A stretch of 64,000 bases of DNA, taken from contig JAQWBQ010000001.1 in assembly GCA_028706295.1 (NCBI GenBank), positions 62,001-126,000 of the forward strand, given 5' to 3'. Below are positions 52,397 to 61,732 of the stretch, piece after piece (positions within the stretch are counted from its first letter, which is position 1; each line of letters starts with the position of its first letter). The notes beneath the pieces are model-generated. The model was given only the letters and a program-made list of their open reading frames with translations. It searched no databases and was not told the DNA's origin. This DNA comes from Bacteroidales bacterium (GTDB lineage: Bacteria; Bacteroidota; Bacteroidia; Bacteroidales; FEN-979). A program made the position numbers and the translations under genes.

Positions 52397-54895
52397 TCAA
52401 CCTTTCTTTCGGATAAATAGTTTTTTAATATTGAGATAATCAATATAATAAAGCACTTTTACCGAAAAACTGTTGGTTTGGGGGGAGTTTAAGGTTCCGG
52501 TAAGGTCATCCCAGTAATTCAGCAAAGACAGTTCGTTCAGCGTATTGATATTATTTTTCCAGACTACGCTGAGCTCGCTTCCCGGAGCGAAGTACCAAAC
52601 AAACTGAAGATCAACGGAGAAAGCGTTATAGCTGAGGTCTGCATTATATGGATAATCTGCCCGGCTGAGTTCGCCATCATGGCCGAGACGGTAATATTCA
52701 AAATACTTAGCCGTTGACCAATAATGTCGGGCTCTCAGGGTGACCGAGGTTTTAGTGTTAAAGATGTATTTGATATTCAGGATATTGTTAAAGGTGGATA
52801 CATCCCTGCGTCCGAACCAGATGGTTGGTTCAGCGACGGAATCATACAAAGTATTAACCCATCCCCGGTCGTTGTAATTCATATCATAATTGAACGACAC
52901 CGAAACCGTGAACTGGTCGGAAAACCGGAACCGGGGAATCAGGCTGATCCAGTAATTGAAATTTCTGTTGTCGGGAGCATGAATACAACCCAGGCCACTG
53001 TATATACGAAACATTTTTCTCTGGTCGGTGCCAATATTGACCTCCGTGTTATAGCTCCATGGTTTTTTATATATCCAGCCCCATACCCTGGGTTCATAAT
53101 AGTCGTTGCTCCCCAAGGGTTGGACGGAGAAGTCGATGAATGAATTCCACATGTTTTTATAGACCGTCTGGTTGTAGACTTCGAATTCAAGTCCGGTAAA
53201 GCTGTATGGTTTTACGAGGGTTTTATAGGTGGTCGAGAAATAAGACTGAGAATTCCGAATGATCCAGACCGGATCGGAAATGGTATAATTCAGGGTCAGC
53301 CTGTTTATTGCTTCATTGTTGTACAACAAGAAACCCATGTCATTGGGGTCGTAAGTGCTTCCGATCTCATCGCGAAAAATACTGTATTGAAATCTCCCGC
53401 TGGGTTTTGAAATTTCGAGGGAATACCGGTGGCCGAATACGGGAGAAATTCCCTCATGGAACTGTTGGCTTACGATACCCCGCCCGAAAAATGCCATGGT
53501 ATTTTTTTTATTGCAAAGTTTTGTCTCAACGCCGGTAACGTTGGCCGTATAACGATCGGCCGGAGTATAATAGTTGGTATTGATCAGGGTAACATAGGAG
53601 TTATTTTTAAGATTCTGGTCCAGAACCAGAACGTTATAGTTGGTGAAGGGTTGCGACATAATCCTGCGTTGGTTACCGGTAAGCGTGTCCTCGAGGATTC
53701 CCCAGGTGTTGGTGGTCATTCCGTTGAAAAAGCCGATTCCAAGTCCCCGGACATCGCGTCCTGATATTTTTGTAGCATTGATAATACGGGTCTCTTCGGG
53801 GTTTTTCGATACTATTTCATTGATATTCAAGCTGTCGTATGGCGCATTGAAATTTTTCGGAACGCTTCCTACACGGCGGGAATAAAAAATTTCGCATTTA
53901 TCGAACAATTCGGTCGCTTCTGTAAAGAACTGGCGTTTTTCATCGTACCGGATTTCAAAAGGGGTGAGGTTGAGCACCTGATCATCCGATTGAACCTGTC
54001 CGAAATCGGGGATCAGCATCATGTCGAGGGTATAGCTTTCGTTGATACCATATCGCAGGTCCAATCCGCCCCGGATGAAGTATTGCCAGTTTTTTGCATC
54101 CGGATTTTTCTCAAGGTAGCCTGAAAGATAGGGCGAGAAAGAGAGCCGAACCGGCGGCTGAATACTGTCGATGCCGGCCAGATCACCATAATATCTGAAA
54201 ATATTCTGATCGTTGATATCCACGAAAGTCCAGGTAGAATATTCCCCGCGACGTTGCAGGTTCCGCCACATGTTGATCCCCCAGATTTGTTTCGGGGTCC
54301 TTGGGAAACGCAAGGCGGAGTAAGGGATCCTTACTTCTGCGATCCATCCCTCGTTGTTGACGGATGTGGCGCTTTCCCATACTGCATCCCAGGTAATATC
54401 ATTTCCGATCGCCGAATACTTACAGTCGTTTTGCACATTAGCCGGCGAAAGTTTGAACTCATACATGTTCAGATCATCATCGTACGGAAGGATGTCGAAA
54501 GAGATGATATCATTATTCAGCGACTCGACCTGATCCCTGCGTCCCAGTTCTTTACAAATGCTGTCGGGACGCGCATCGAACATCATTGCGCCGATGTACA
54601 ACGCCACATCATCATAGGCGAACCGCACCTCCGTGGGATAAGAGGGAAAAGCGCCGTTTGAGGGTGAATATTGAACAAAATCCTTTGCCGCGGGGAGTGT
54701 TCGCCAGAAATGCTCATTCAATAATCCATCTATCTTAGGCGGGGTGTCAATCCTAACGGCCGGAATAATCTTTTTTGATCTGAATGCCGAATCAAACGCA
54801 TGATTCTGCGGAGTACCGGCTAATACTTCATTCCCCAGGCAAAAAAGAAAGATTCCCGTCAGTAAAAAACTCAGTGTAATGATTTTATCAGACAC
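52397..54895 (-). CDS. DUF5916 outer-membrane protein with CBM9-like domain
   Basis: About 832 residues. No ATG is available; GTG at 54895 (or TTG at 54904) precedes a signal peptide ending near EVLAG. Residues about 40-230 form a family-9 carbohydrate-binding-like domain (AVRIDTPPKIDGLLNEHFWR, TEVRFAYDDVALYIGAMMFD). The rest, about 600 residues, is the DUF5916 region: repeated aromatic amphipathic strands (SLSYGWIYKKPWSYNTE-type) that suggest a beta barrel. The family is widespread in Bacteroidota. The ligand is unknown. A -7 box overlaps the TTG codon, so the shorter start is preferred, which would leave almost no leader. Confidence 0.85.
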   Translation of the reverse strand: MSDKIITLSFLLTGIFLFCLGNEVLAGTPQNHAFDSAFRSKKIIPAVRIDTPPKIDGLLNEHFWRTLPAAKDFVQYSPSNGAFPSYPTEVRFAYDDVALYIGAMMFDARPDSICKELGRRDQVESLNNDIISFDILPYDDDLNMYEFKLSPANVQNDCKYSAIGNDITWDAVWESATSVNNEGWIAEVRIPYSALRFPRTPKQIWGINMWRNLQRRGEYSTWTFVDINDQNIFRYYGDLAGIDSIQPPVRLSFSPYLSGYLEKNPDAKNWQYFIRGGLDLRYGINESYTLDMMLIPDFGQVQSDDQVLNLTPFEIRYDEKRQFFTEATELFDKCEIFYSRRVGSVPKNFNAPYDSLNINEIVSKNPEETRIINATKISGRDVRGLGIGFFNGMTTNTWGILEDTLTGNQRRIMSQPFTNYNVLVLDQNLKNNSYVTLINTNYYTPADRYTANVTGVETKLCNKKNTMAFFGRGIVSQQFHEGISPVFGHRYSLEISKPSGRFQYSIFRDEIGSTYDPNDMGFLLYNNEAINRLTLNYTISDPVWIIRNSQSYFSTTYKTLVKPYSFTGLEFEVYNQTVYKNMWNSFIDFSVQPLGSNDYYEPRVWGWIYKKPWSYNTEVNIGTDQRKMFRIYSGLGCIHAPDNRNFNYWISLIPRFRFSDQFTVSVSFNYDMNYNDRGWVNTLYDSVAEPTIWFGRRDVSTFNNILNIKYIFNTKTSVTLRARHYWSTAKYFEYYRLGHDGELSRADYPYNADLSYNAFSVDLQFVWYFAPGSELSVVWKNNINTLNELSLLNYWDDLTGTLNSPQTNSFSVKVLYYIDYLNIKKLFIRKKG

Positions 54896-54901
54896 GGCGA
54901 A

Positions 54902-54909
54902 CAAAAGTA
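54902..54909 (-). promoter_or_regulatory. -7 box at the start of the DUF5916 gene
   Basis: The minus strand reads TACTTTTG, matching TAnnTTTG. It covers the upstream TTG start candidate at 54904. Transcription would begin near 54896, so translation from the GTG at 54895 would be nearly leaderless. Confidence 0.45.
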
Positions 54910-55155
54910 GAAAAGGAGTGAAAGTATCAGTTCTGCGACCCCGTGAAAAACAAATTCGATGACTTCATGGTAAAACTCGTTATCTGTCGTAAAATTACTG
55001 CTTTCAAATTGATCCGGAGGTGCAATTCATGAGCATCAGTTCATGTGTGTTCCGAAGATATAAACCAAATTAACGAAAGAGTATCGGGATGACAGATAAA
55101 CAGAAAATGGACCTGGTGAAACTTTTCAGGAAGACCAATCAATAGGTCACGAAAT

Positions 55156-55187
55156 ACTAACCGGACAGGCAGAGGTGGTCGGTTAGT
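55156..55187 (-). terminator. Hairpin after xseB
   Basis: ACTAACCGGAC (55156-55166) pairs with GTCGGTTAGT (55178-55187) with one bulged base. It overlaps the xseB stop codon and is followed on the minus strand by an AT-rich stretch. The remaining gap 54905-55155 holds no convincing gene; an 18-codon frame at 55089-55145 is the only notable feature. Confidence 0.55.
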
Positions 55188-55389
55188 TGTTATCCTCCTC
55201 CAGCTCTTTCAGAATCTGATTGACATCGGATTCGGTAGATGACAGTTTTTCTTTGCAGATCCTGATGAGCATTGCGGCTCTTTTTACTTTTTCAGCAACC
55301 TGGTCAACGGAAATTTCACCGGCTTCCATTTCATTCACAATGGTCTGTAGTTCATGAAAGGCTTCGGTATAAGAGATTTTAGGGCTCAT
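55183..55389 (-). CDS. xseB: Exodeoxyribonuclease VII small subunit
   Basis: A 68-residue helical protein, the small subunit of exonuclease VII, which binds XseA to degrade single-stranded DNA. The family signature is SYTEAFHELQTIVNEMEAGEISVDQVAEKVKRA condensed over residues 5-37, followed by a second helix with ICKEKL. The start overlaps the xseA stop by four bases, the usual arrangement. Confidence 0.93.
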   Translation of the reverse strand: MSPKISYTEAFHELQTIVNEMEAGEISVDQVAEKVKRAAMLIRICKEKLSSTESDVNQILKELEEDNN

Positions 55390-56789
55390 TCGTTGTGTTC
55401 TTTTTGGCTGTGGATGACCGTGCTGTTGATCTCACCATCAAAGATAATGGTTTTAATCACGTCACCCGGATTAATTTCGGTGTAGGAGCGGATGGATTTC
55501 TTTCCAGAAAAAGTAATCGAATATCCACGTGAAAGTACATTTTTGGGATCAAGCATGGTAACCTGATGTCGGAGATGCTCCAATTCTATGAATCCTTTGG
55601 AAAAGTTCCGGGTCACAGCAACTTTGACCTTTTGGTTCATAACCCGGATGTTGTCACGATGGAATCCGGTCAGATCGGGACATTGTTTCAATAGTCTACC
55701 ATGTATACCGTGGATTTTTTCATTGCCGTTCCTTACATAGAATCCTGAATATCCCGAAATGGCCTGAATCCGGTCGGACAACCGGTTCTTAGAAACTTCA
55801 AGATGACCGGCGGTGCTTAACTTAAATCGTGAAGTCCATTGCGAATAATTTCTTTTCTCCAGGAGCATTATTTTCACTGCACTTCCCCGGATAATCCGGA
55901 ATGCATCTTTCAGGGAATCAGAAACATTCTGAAATTGGAGGATCAGAAAATCTGCCAATGCAGTTGGTGTGATGCTGTTCCTGAAGGCAACCATTTCGAC
56001 CACGGTTTCATTGGTTGCATGCCCGATGCCGGTCAGGACCGGGAGGGGAAAGCATGCAACCTTGCGGGCCAGGTCCACATTGTTGTATGCCGAAAGTCCG
56101 GCATCGCCCCCTCCTCCGCGGATCAGGGCGACCAGGTCGAAATGGTGTTTAACGCGAGCAATGCGGTCCAGCTGATAACCGATAGAGGCGCCGGCTTTGT
56201 CCCCTTGCAGGAGTGCCGGGAACAACATGACGGACAACCGGTAATGAAAAGGGTTTTCGTTGATAATCTTCAGAAAATCGGCATAGCCCTTACTGGTTTC
56301 CACCGAGATGACAGCGATACGCTGTGGAAGTAACGGAAGGCTTTGTTTTTTGTTTCGGTCGAAGATCCCTTCCCGGATCAACTGGTTGACGGAGGCTCTT
56401 TTTTCTCGTTCCAGTTCGCCGAGGGTAAAGGAGGGATCTATATCGGTGATGCGGAGGCTCAATCCATATACCGGGTCAAAACTGGGGCGGGCCAGGCACA
56501 AAATGGTGATCCCGTCCTTCAGGGGCTCCTGGAGCGTATCGAGAAATGCTTTATTGATACGGAAATAATCTTCTTTCCATAAAGTTCCCCGCATCTGTGC
56601 AACCATTTTTCCATCGATCTTTTCGACCAGTTCGGGATAGCAATGTCCGGAATAGGGATAATGATTCAGTTTGTTCATTTCCGCTTTTATCCAGTATGCA
56701 GAGGAAAATTGCACACTGATCGTCTGGCGCAGGGTTTCGGCGATTTCGAGGAGTGAATAGATCTTTTTATGATCGATAATTTCCGGCAT
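55386..56789 (-). CDS. xseA: Exodeoxyribonuclease VII large subunit
   Basis: A 467-residue catalytic subunit. The start at the ATG for MPEIIDHKK is preferred to one 18 codons upstream. An N-terminal OB fold (about 10-110; VSVQFSSAYWIKAEMNK region with CYPELVEK) binds DNA. The catalytic domain contains PQRIAVISVETSKGYADF, LIRGGGGDAGLSAYNN, and PVLTGIGHATNETVVEMVA, the conserved XseA core, then a long helical region and the C-terminal SRGYSITF strand. The segment corresponds to the E. coli enzyme in order and length. It is cotranscribed with xseB. Confidence 0.95.
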   Translation of the reverse strand: MPEIIDHKKIYSLLEIAETLRQTISVQFSSAYWIKAEMNKLNHYPYSGHCYPELVEKIDGKMVAQMRGTLWKEDYFRINKAFLDTLQEPLKDGITILCLARPSFDPVYGLSLRITDIDPSFTLGELEREKRASVNQLIREGIFDRNKKQSLPLLPQRIAVISVETSKGYADFLKIINENPFHYRLSVMLFPALLQGDKAGASIGYQLDRIARVKHHFDLVALIRGGGGDAGLSAYNNVDLARKVACFPLPVLTGIGHATNETVVEMVAFRNSITPTALADFLILQFQNVSDSLKDAFRIIRGSAVKIMLLEKRNYSQWTSRFKLSTAGHLEVSKNRLSDRIQAISGYSGFYVRNGNEKIHGIHGRLLKQCPDLTGFHRDNIRVMNQKVKVAVTRNFSKGFIELEHLRHQVTMLDPKNVLSRGYSITFSGKKSIRSYTEINPGDVIKTIIFDGEINSTVIHSQKEHNE

Positions 56790-56862
56790 CTGACTGTAGA
56801 TCAACAAGCGATTTGGGTATGATGATGTAAATGTACAAAACACAATAAAAACAGGCCGGATT

Positions 56863-56892
56863 TTTGTCTTATTCAGGAAAATGGTATTTTTG
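56863..56892 (+). promoter_or_regulatory. Promoter of nrfHA
   Basis: TTTG (56863-56866) and TATTTTTG (56885-56892) with 18 bases between fit the Bacteroidota promoter. The nrfH ATG is 25 bases downstream. No FNR box of the type seen at 17643 is present here. Confidence 0.65.
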
Positions 56893-56917
56893 AGAAACTA
56901 TTCCCAACCTACGGTGC

Positions 56918-57499
56918 ATGAAGAAGATTTTCCTTTGGCTGGTCCCCCCTGAACAATGGAAGCCCACCGTCGCGGTCTTGCTGGGCATTTTTTTTGGCCT
57001 GGGGGCCTATGCCTTGTATATTTCAAGGGCTGTTTCCTATCTTTCCGATAATCCCGAAACCTGTATTAATTGCCATGTAATGAATCCCCAGTTCAATGAC
57101 TGGGCGCACAGTTCTCATCGCAATGTAGCGGTTTGCAACGATTGTCATGTTCCACACGACAATGTTTTCAACAAATATTGGTTCAAGGCGCAAGATGGAT
57201 TGCGGCATGCCACCATTTTTACATTACGAAACGAACCCAACGCTATTTACATCCGGGAGGCCGGGAAGAACGCGGTACAGGCAAACTGCATCAGGTGCCA
57301 TGAACGGGCTACCGGAATGCAGTTTTTGGGGTCCGTTCAGCCAGATTTTTCCAATCATCTTCAGCAACGGCGCTGTGCCGACTGCCATCGTGAAACGCCT
57401 CACAAAAGGGTAAACAGCATTGCCTCAACTCCCGGTGCGCTGGTAAAGACGAAGACGGAAAACCGGACAGCACGGGAGGATGAGAAGGACGATGAATGA
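56918..57499 (+). CDS. nrfH: Cytochrome c nitrite reductase membrane subunit NrfH
   Basis: A 193-residue tetraheme cytochrome of the NapC/NirT family that takes electrons from menaquinol and passes them to NrfA. An N-terminal helix (VAVLLGIFFGLGAYALYISR) anchors it. The four heme motifs are CINCH (followed by VMN, where the Met is the unusual ligand of heme 1), CNDCH, CIRCH and CADCH. Length is near that of known NrfH. It is followed by nrfA; both follow a Bacteroidota-type promoter. Confidence 0.96.
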   Translation: MKKIFLWLVPPEQWKPTVAVLLGIFFGLGAYALYISRAVSYLSDNPETCINCHVMNPQFNDWAHSSHRNVAVCNDCHVPHDNVFNKYWFKAQDGLRHATIFTLRNEPNAIYIREAGKNAVQANCIRCHERATGMQFLGSVQPDFSNHLQQRRCADCHRETPHKRVNSIASTPGALVKTKTENRTAREDEKDDE

Positions 57500-57625
57500 T
57501 TGCCTGCAATAATTGAATGATTCCGAAAGGGTTAAAATGATAAAGGCAGGTAGAAAATGGGTTTTCAGAATCCGATCACATGGAATTGTCAATGCACCTT
57601 AAAGAATAATCAAAATTCAATACAG

Positions 57626-59140
57626 ATGGATACAATAAAAAAACGTGCACCCTGGGTTAACTGGGCTTTGTTTTTCGGAACCATGATAATTGTTTTTCTT
57701 CTGGGATTACTGGCTTCTTCCATTACCCAGCGGAAAGCCGAATCGGAATATGTTTATAAGCCGAAAGTGAACCTGAGTGAATATGAACCCCGGAATGACC
57801 TTTGGGGGGAGAATTTTCCCAGGGAATATCAAAGCTATCTCACGACAGCCGACACTTCGTTTCACAGCGAATTTAACGGGAATGCTGTGAGCGACGCGCT
57901 TGGCAAAGATCCGAGGATGGTAATCCTTTGGGCCGGATATGCTTTTTCGAAGGATTACAAAGCGCCCCGCGGACATTATTATGCGATTACTGACATTCGT
58001 AACACACTGAGGACAGGGACTCCCAAAGGTCCCGATGACGGTCCCCAGCCCAATACCTGCTGGACTTGTAAAAGTCCCGATGTTCCCCGGTTAATGGAAA
58101 AAATGGGTGCGGCGGGATTTTATAAAGGGAAATGGGCGGCAAAAGGAGCTGAGGTGGTCAATTTTATCGGTTGTGCCGATTGTCACGATCCTAAGACCAT
58201 GGATCTCAGGATCACCCGGCCGGCGCTGGTTGAGGCTTTCAATTCGATGGGGAAGGATATCTCAAAAGCAACACACCAGGAGATGCGGTCATTGGTTTGC
58301 GCACAGTGTCATGTAGAGTATTATTTTGATAAAAAGCGGGCCGATGCCCCGGATGTTGCCTATCTGACCTTTCCCTGGAGCCTTGGGCTCACGGCCGACA
58401 GCGCTCTGAAGTACTATAATTCCCATGGCTTTACCGATTTTACTCACCAGCTCAGCAAGGCTCCCATCCTGAAGGCCCAACATCCGGATTATGAAGTTTA
58501 TTTAACGGGGATCCATGCCCAGCGCGGCGTTGCATGTGCCGACTGCCATATGCCGTATGTCAAGGAGGGCGGACAAAAGTTTACCAGCCATAAAATTGCC
58601 AGTCCGTTGCTCAATATTTCGAACACATGCCAGGTTTGTCACCGCGAATCGGAAGAGACGCTGAAAAATAATGTATACGAACGTCAGCGAAAAGTAAAGG
58701 AAATCCGGGATCAATCGGAGATTGAATTGGTAAAGGCGCACGTGGAAGCAAAAATTGCATGGGAATCGGGAGCTACACAGGAGGAAATGAATCCGGCTCT
58801 TCAGCACATCCGTAACGCACAGTGGTATTGGGATTATTCTGCAGCAGGCCATGGAAATGCATTTCATTCGCCGGTTGAAGTCTCAAGAATCATCGGCCTG
58901 TCAATCAGTGAATCGAAAGAGGCGCGGATTCTGCTTGCAAGGGTCCTGGCCGGTCACGGCATGAACCGGGAAGTTCCTTATCCCGATATTGCTACCAAGG
59001 CGCTTGCTCAGAAGTACATTGGTCTTGAAATGGAAATCCTGAACGCGGAAAAGGCAGGATGGATTAAGACTATCCCGGTGGAGTGGGACCGGAAGGCCAG
59101 GGAGCGACAGGATTCCTGGAAGATACAGAAAGCGGAGTAA
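57626..59140 (+). CDS. nrfA: Ammonia-forming cytochrome c nitrite reductase NrfA
   Basis: A 504-residue periplasmic pentaheme enzyme that reduces nitrite to ammonium with six electrons. The start is set at the ATG for MDTIKKRAP; upstream in-frame codons are leader. The catalytic heme has the diagnostic CxxCK motif (CWTCKSPD), with four further CxxCH motifs: CADCHDP, CAQCHVE, CADCHMP, CQVCHRE. An N-terminal hydrophobic stretch (WALFFGTMIIVFLLGLLA) may be an uncleaved anchor. Other conserved pieces are HYYAITDIRNTLRTG, GIHAQRGVACADCHMPY (with active-site Tyr and His nearby) and DYSAAGHGNAFHSP. Together with nrfH it gives respiratory ammonification. Confidence 0.97.
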   Translation: MDTIKKRAPWVNWALFFGTMIIVFLLGLLASSITQRKAESEYVYKPKVNLSEYEPRNDLWGENFPREYQSYLTTADTSFHSEFNGNAVSDALGKDPRMVILWAGYAFSKDYKAPRGHYYAITDIRNTLRTGTPKGPDDGPQPNTCWTCKSPDVPRLMEKMGAAGFYKGKWAAKGAEVVNFIGCADCHDPKTMDLRITRPALVEAFNSMGKDISKATHQEMRSLVCAQCHVEYYFDKKRADAPDVAYLTFPWSLGLTADSALKYYNSHGFTDFTHQLSKAPILKAQHPDYEVYLTGIHAQRGVACADCHMPYVKEGGQKFTSHKIASPLLNISNTCQVCHRESEETLKNNVYERQRKVKEIRDQSEIELVKAHVEAKIAWESGATQEEMNPALQHIRNAQWYWDYSAAGHGNAFHSPVEVSRIIGLSISESKEARILLARVLAGHGMNREVPYPDIATKALAQKYIGLEMEILNAEKAGWIKTIPVEWDRKARERQDSWKIQKAE

Positions 59141-59194
59141 CGGAAAGCCAAAAGTGAATGTTTTTTCAGGATTAAATCAAAAATTCCCGGAACT

Positions 59195-59515
59195 ATGAAT
59201 GATTATCAAATCACGAAGCTTGATGTGGCAACCAGGGTTCCTTTTAAGTTTGACGGAAGGATCCTGTTTTCTTCCGACCGGTTCGAAATGGTACATCTTT
59301 CTCTTGTATCGGGAGAAGCTATGGATCTGCATATTCAACCGTTTGATGTGGTTTTTTATCTTTTGGAAGGCTCCGGAATTCTGACTATCGGCCTTGAGGA
59401 ACATGAAATTCAGCCGGAAACTTCAATCATGGTTAAAGCCGGGGTTACACGGGCATGGAAGAACAACGGGAACATCGTGATCAAAATCCTGGTTTGCAAG
59501 TTGAAAGAGGAATAG
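59195..59515 (+). CDS. Small cupin-domain protein
   Basis: A 106-residue cupin: FEMVHLSLVSGEAMDLHIQPFDVVFYLLEGSGIL (first motif over about 30-63) and EIQPETSIMVKAGVTRAWKNNG (second motif), with weaker metal ligands than the cupin at 46738 because the second His is replaced. It lies 54 bases after nrfA and may be transcribed with it. Its function is unknown; it could bind a small ligand or metal in nitrogen-oxide metabolism. Confidence 0.78.
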   Translation: MNDYQITKLDVATRVPFKFDGRILFSSDRFEMVHLSLVSGEAMDLHIQPFDVVFYLLEGSGILTIGLEEHEIQPETSIMVKAGVTRAWKNNGNIVIKILVCKLKEE

Positions 59516-59581
59516 TGGTATTAAATTGGTTTGATATTCTGGTCGTAACCGGGAAATATTCAACATAAATAAAACACGAAC

Positions 59582-60487
59582 ATGGAACTATTGTCTCCCG
59601 GTAGTTGGAATGAATATGAACTAATCGATTCGGGCGGTCTTGAAAAACTGGAACGGTTTGGCGAATACATTCTGGCCCGGCCCGAACCACAGGCTGTATG
59701 GCGGAAAGCGCTCCCTGAAGCGGAATGGGAACACACGGCCCATGCCCGTTACAGGAGAACCAGGGGTACGCGTCAGGCAGGGCCGGATCACAGGGAGAAG
59801 GGGGAGTGGATCCGAAAAAAAGTGATGCCGGACCAATGGAACATAGGTTATCATTACAAGGAGTTGGATATGAATTTCCGGCTTGGACTCACCGCGTTCG
59901 GGCACATCGGGATTTTCCCGGAGCAGGCCGGGAACTGGAATTATATTTATGATTTGATGCAGCAGGCGCCGACCGGAACATCGTCCAGGGTTTTGAATCT
60001 CTTTGCTTACACAGGGGGTTCATCGCTGGCTGCCCGGGCTGGTGGAGCAGAGGTAGTGCATGTTGATTCGGTAAAGCCCGTGATGACCTGGGCGCGTGAG
60101 ATGATGGAGGCATCAGGCCTTAAAGATATCCGCTGGGTTGTGGAAGATGCCCTGAAGTTTGTCCGCCGCGAGGTAAAACGGGGGAACCGGTATCATGGGA
60201 TCATTCTTGACCCGCCTGCTTACGGCCGGGGACCAGAGGGAGAAAAATGGGTATTGGAGGAATCAATCGACGAAATGATTTATCTATGCCGACAACTGGC
60301 AGATCGCGACCGTTTCTTCCTGGTAATGAGCCTCTATTCGATGGGATTTTCTCCATTGATCTCCGAAAGCCTGATTCATACTCATTTTGAAAAACCTTCT
60401 GACTTGCAGTCGGGAGTGTTTTATGTTACCGACCGGAGCAGCAGAAAGCTTCCCATGGGAACCTTTTTGCGATTCCATACCCACTGA
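59582..60487 (+). CDS. SAM-dependent RNA methyltransferase (RlmI-like catalytic domain)
   Basis: A 301-residue class I methyltransferase of the Methyltrans_SAM group related to RlmI/RlmK. Motif I is VLNLFAYTGGSSLAARAGGA (about 137-156), motif II HVDSVKPVMTWARE, and motif IV ILDPPAYGRGPEGEKW. The DPPxxG form with this group suits base methylation of rRNA or similar RNA. The N-terminal PUA domain of RlmI is not present; instead a short N-terminal domain rich in Trp and Arg precedes the fold. It is convergent with hemW. Confidence 0.85.
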   Translation: MELLSPGSWNEYELIDSGGLEKLERFGEYILARPEPQAVWRKALPEAEWEHTAHARYRRTRGTRQAGPDHREKGEWIRKKVMPDQWNIGYHYKELDMNFRLGLTAFGHIGIFPEQAGNWNYIYDLMQQAPTGTSSRVLNLFAYTGGSSLAARAGGAEVVHVDSVKPVMTWAREMMEASGLKDIRWVVEDALKFVRREVKRGNRYHGIILDPPAYGRGPEGEKWVLEESIDEMIYLCRQLADRDRFFLVMSLYSMGFSPLISESLIHTHFEKPSDLQSGVFYVTDRSSRKLPMGTFLRFHTH

Positions 60488-60525
60488 TATCCCGGACAAA
60501 AGAAACCGTAAAATTCCTTACTGAT

Positions 60526-61728
60526 TCAGACCAGGAAGAGGTCGGAAGCGATGCGATCGGCAAAGAGTTTACCCCTTTCGGTCAGGAAATAAATCCCGGA
60601 AGTTTTCTGTACCAGTCCCTGTTGCATCGAGAGGGCTACCTGTTTCCTGAAAAAATCGTAAACCGGGGATCCAAAGTCTTTATTGATTTTATTTGAATCG
60701 CAGCCCCACATGGTGCGCAGGGAGGTCATGACATATTCGTTGTATTTCTGTTCCGGGGTGAGCGTTTCTTCTTCGAATTTCAGACGACCCTCCGTAACAC
60801 CCTGTAGGTACTCATTCAGGTTAGTTCCGTTCCACCGCCGGGCGATTCCGTTGTAACTGTGAGCTGAGGGTCCCAGTCCGAGATAATGTGTACCCTGCCA
60901 ATATCCGGTATTGTGCTTTGAATGCCAACCGGGGCGGGAAAAATTCGATATCTCATATTGTTCGAAACCATGATCCACGGCCATCCGGGTCAGCAAATGG
61001 TATTGGGATACCAGGAGTTCTTCATCTGTCGGGGCTGACCGTTGCCGCTCGATCATCCAGGAAAGGACAGTTCCCGGTTCTACGGTCAGGGCATAGGCCG
61101 AAATATGACTGACATCCAGCGCGAAAGTGGTTTCAAGGGTCCGGTGCCATCGCTCAGCAGATGAACCGGGGATGCCATAGATCAGGTCGATACTGATATT
61201 TTCGTATCCCGCCTCTTTCAACAATCTGACGGCCTGCATCGAACAATCGGCCGAATGGGTTCGTTGCAGGTACCTCAGGTCATCCATGTCAAAGGATTGA
61301 ACCCCGAGACTGATCCGGTTAAAACCGGTTTGTTTCAGTTCTCCTACAAATGCAACGGTAACGTCATCGGGATTAATCTCGAGGGTAATCTCGGCAGAAA
61401 TGGCCGGGGACCGGTAATCCTCCATGCCGTCGTGGGCGATGGAAGAACCGGGTATTATTCCATGACTGTTCCATCCGATCACCTTGTGGGTATTCGCGAT
61501 GGTTTCGAGAATCTGTTGAAGAGCAGCCGGTGGGTAAACGGAAGGGGTTCCGCCACCGAAGTACACAGTAGTGACCGGCTGGCCTTCAAGGTAGCCGGAA
61601 GTAAGTTCAACTTCCCGACTCAGGGCCTGAAGAAAAGTGAGTTTGTATTTTCGGGAAGCGAGCGAAAAGAAGTTACAATATGGACATTTGCTTTTGCAAA
61701 AGGGGATATGGACATAGATTCCGGCCAA
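60526..61728 (-). CDS. hemW: HemW-type radical SAM heme chaperone
   Basis: A 400-residue radical SAM protein of the HemW/coproporphyrinogen oxidase-like family. HIPFCKSKCPYCNF gives the CxxxCxxC cluster site. FGGGTPS follows, then ITLEINPDDV, GVQSFDMDDLRYLQRTHS, SIDLIYGIPG and the HemW-type C-terminal domain. It begins at a TTG, four bases after the upstream kinase stop. Between the FGGGTPS region and the ITLEINP strand there is an insertion of about 25 residues (IGWNSHGIIPGSS and following) compared with the usual family. HemW delivers heme to respiratory enzymes, which fits the cytochrome-rich window. Confidence 0.9.
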   Translation of the reverse strand: MAGIYVHIPFCKSKCPYCNFFSLASRKYKLTFLQALSREVELTSGYLEGQPVTTVYFGGGTPSVYPPAALQQILETIANTHKVIGWNSHGIIPGSSIAHDGMEDYRSPAISAEITLEINPDDVTVAFVGELKQTGFNRISLGVQSFDMDDLRYLQRTHSADCSMQAVRLLKEAGYENISIDLIYGIPGSSAERWHRTLETTFALDVSHISAYALTVEPGTVLSWMIERQRSAPTDEELLVSQYHLLTRMAVDHGFEQYEISNFSRPGWHSKHNTGYWQGTHYLGLGPSAHSYNGIARRWNGTNLNEYLQGVTEGRLKFEEETLTPEQKYNEYVMTSLRTMWGCDSNKINKDFGSPVYDFFRKQVALSMQQGLVQKTSGIYFLTERGKLFADRIASDLFLV

Positions 61729-61732
61729 AGTC

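Noticed and set aside
55089..55145. 18-codon frame (MTDKQKMDLVKLFRKTNQ)
   Set aside because: Too short to support, with no promoter or neighbour suggesting expression; it could be a gene remnant.
55520..55535. TCCACGTGAAA inside xseA, considered as a parS site
   Set aside because: About five mismatches to the 16-base consensus and no palindromic flank.
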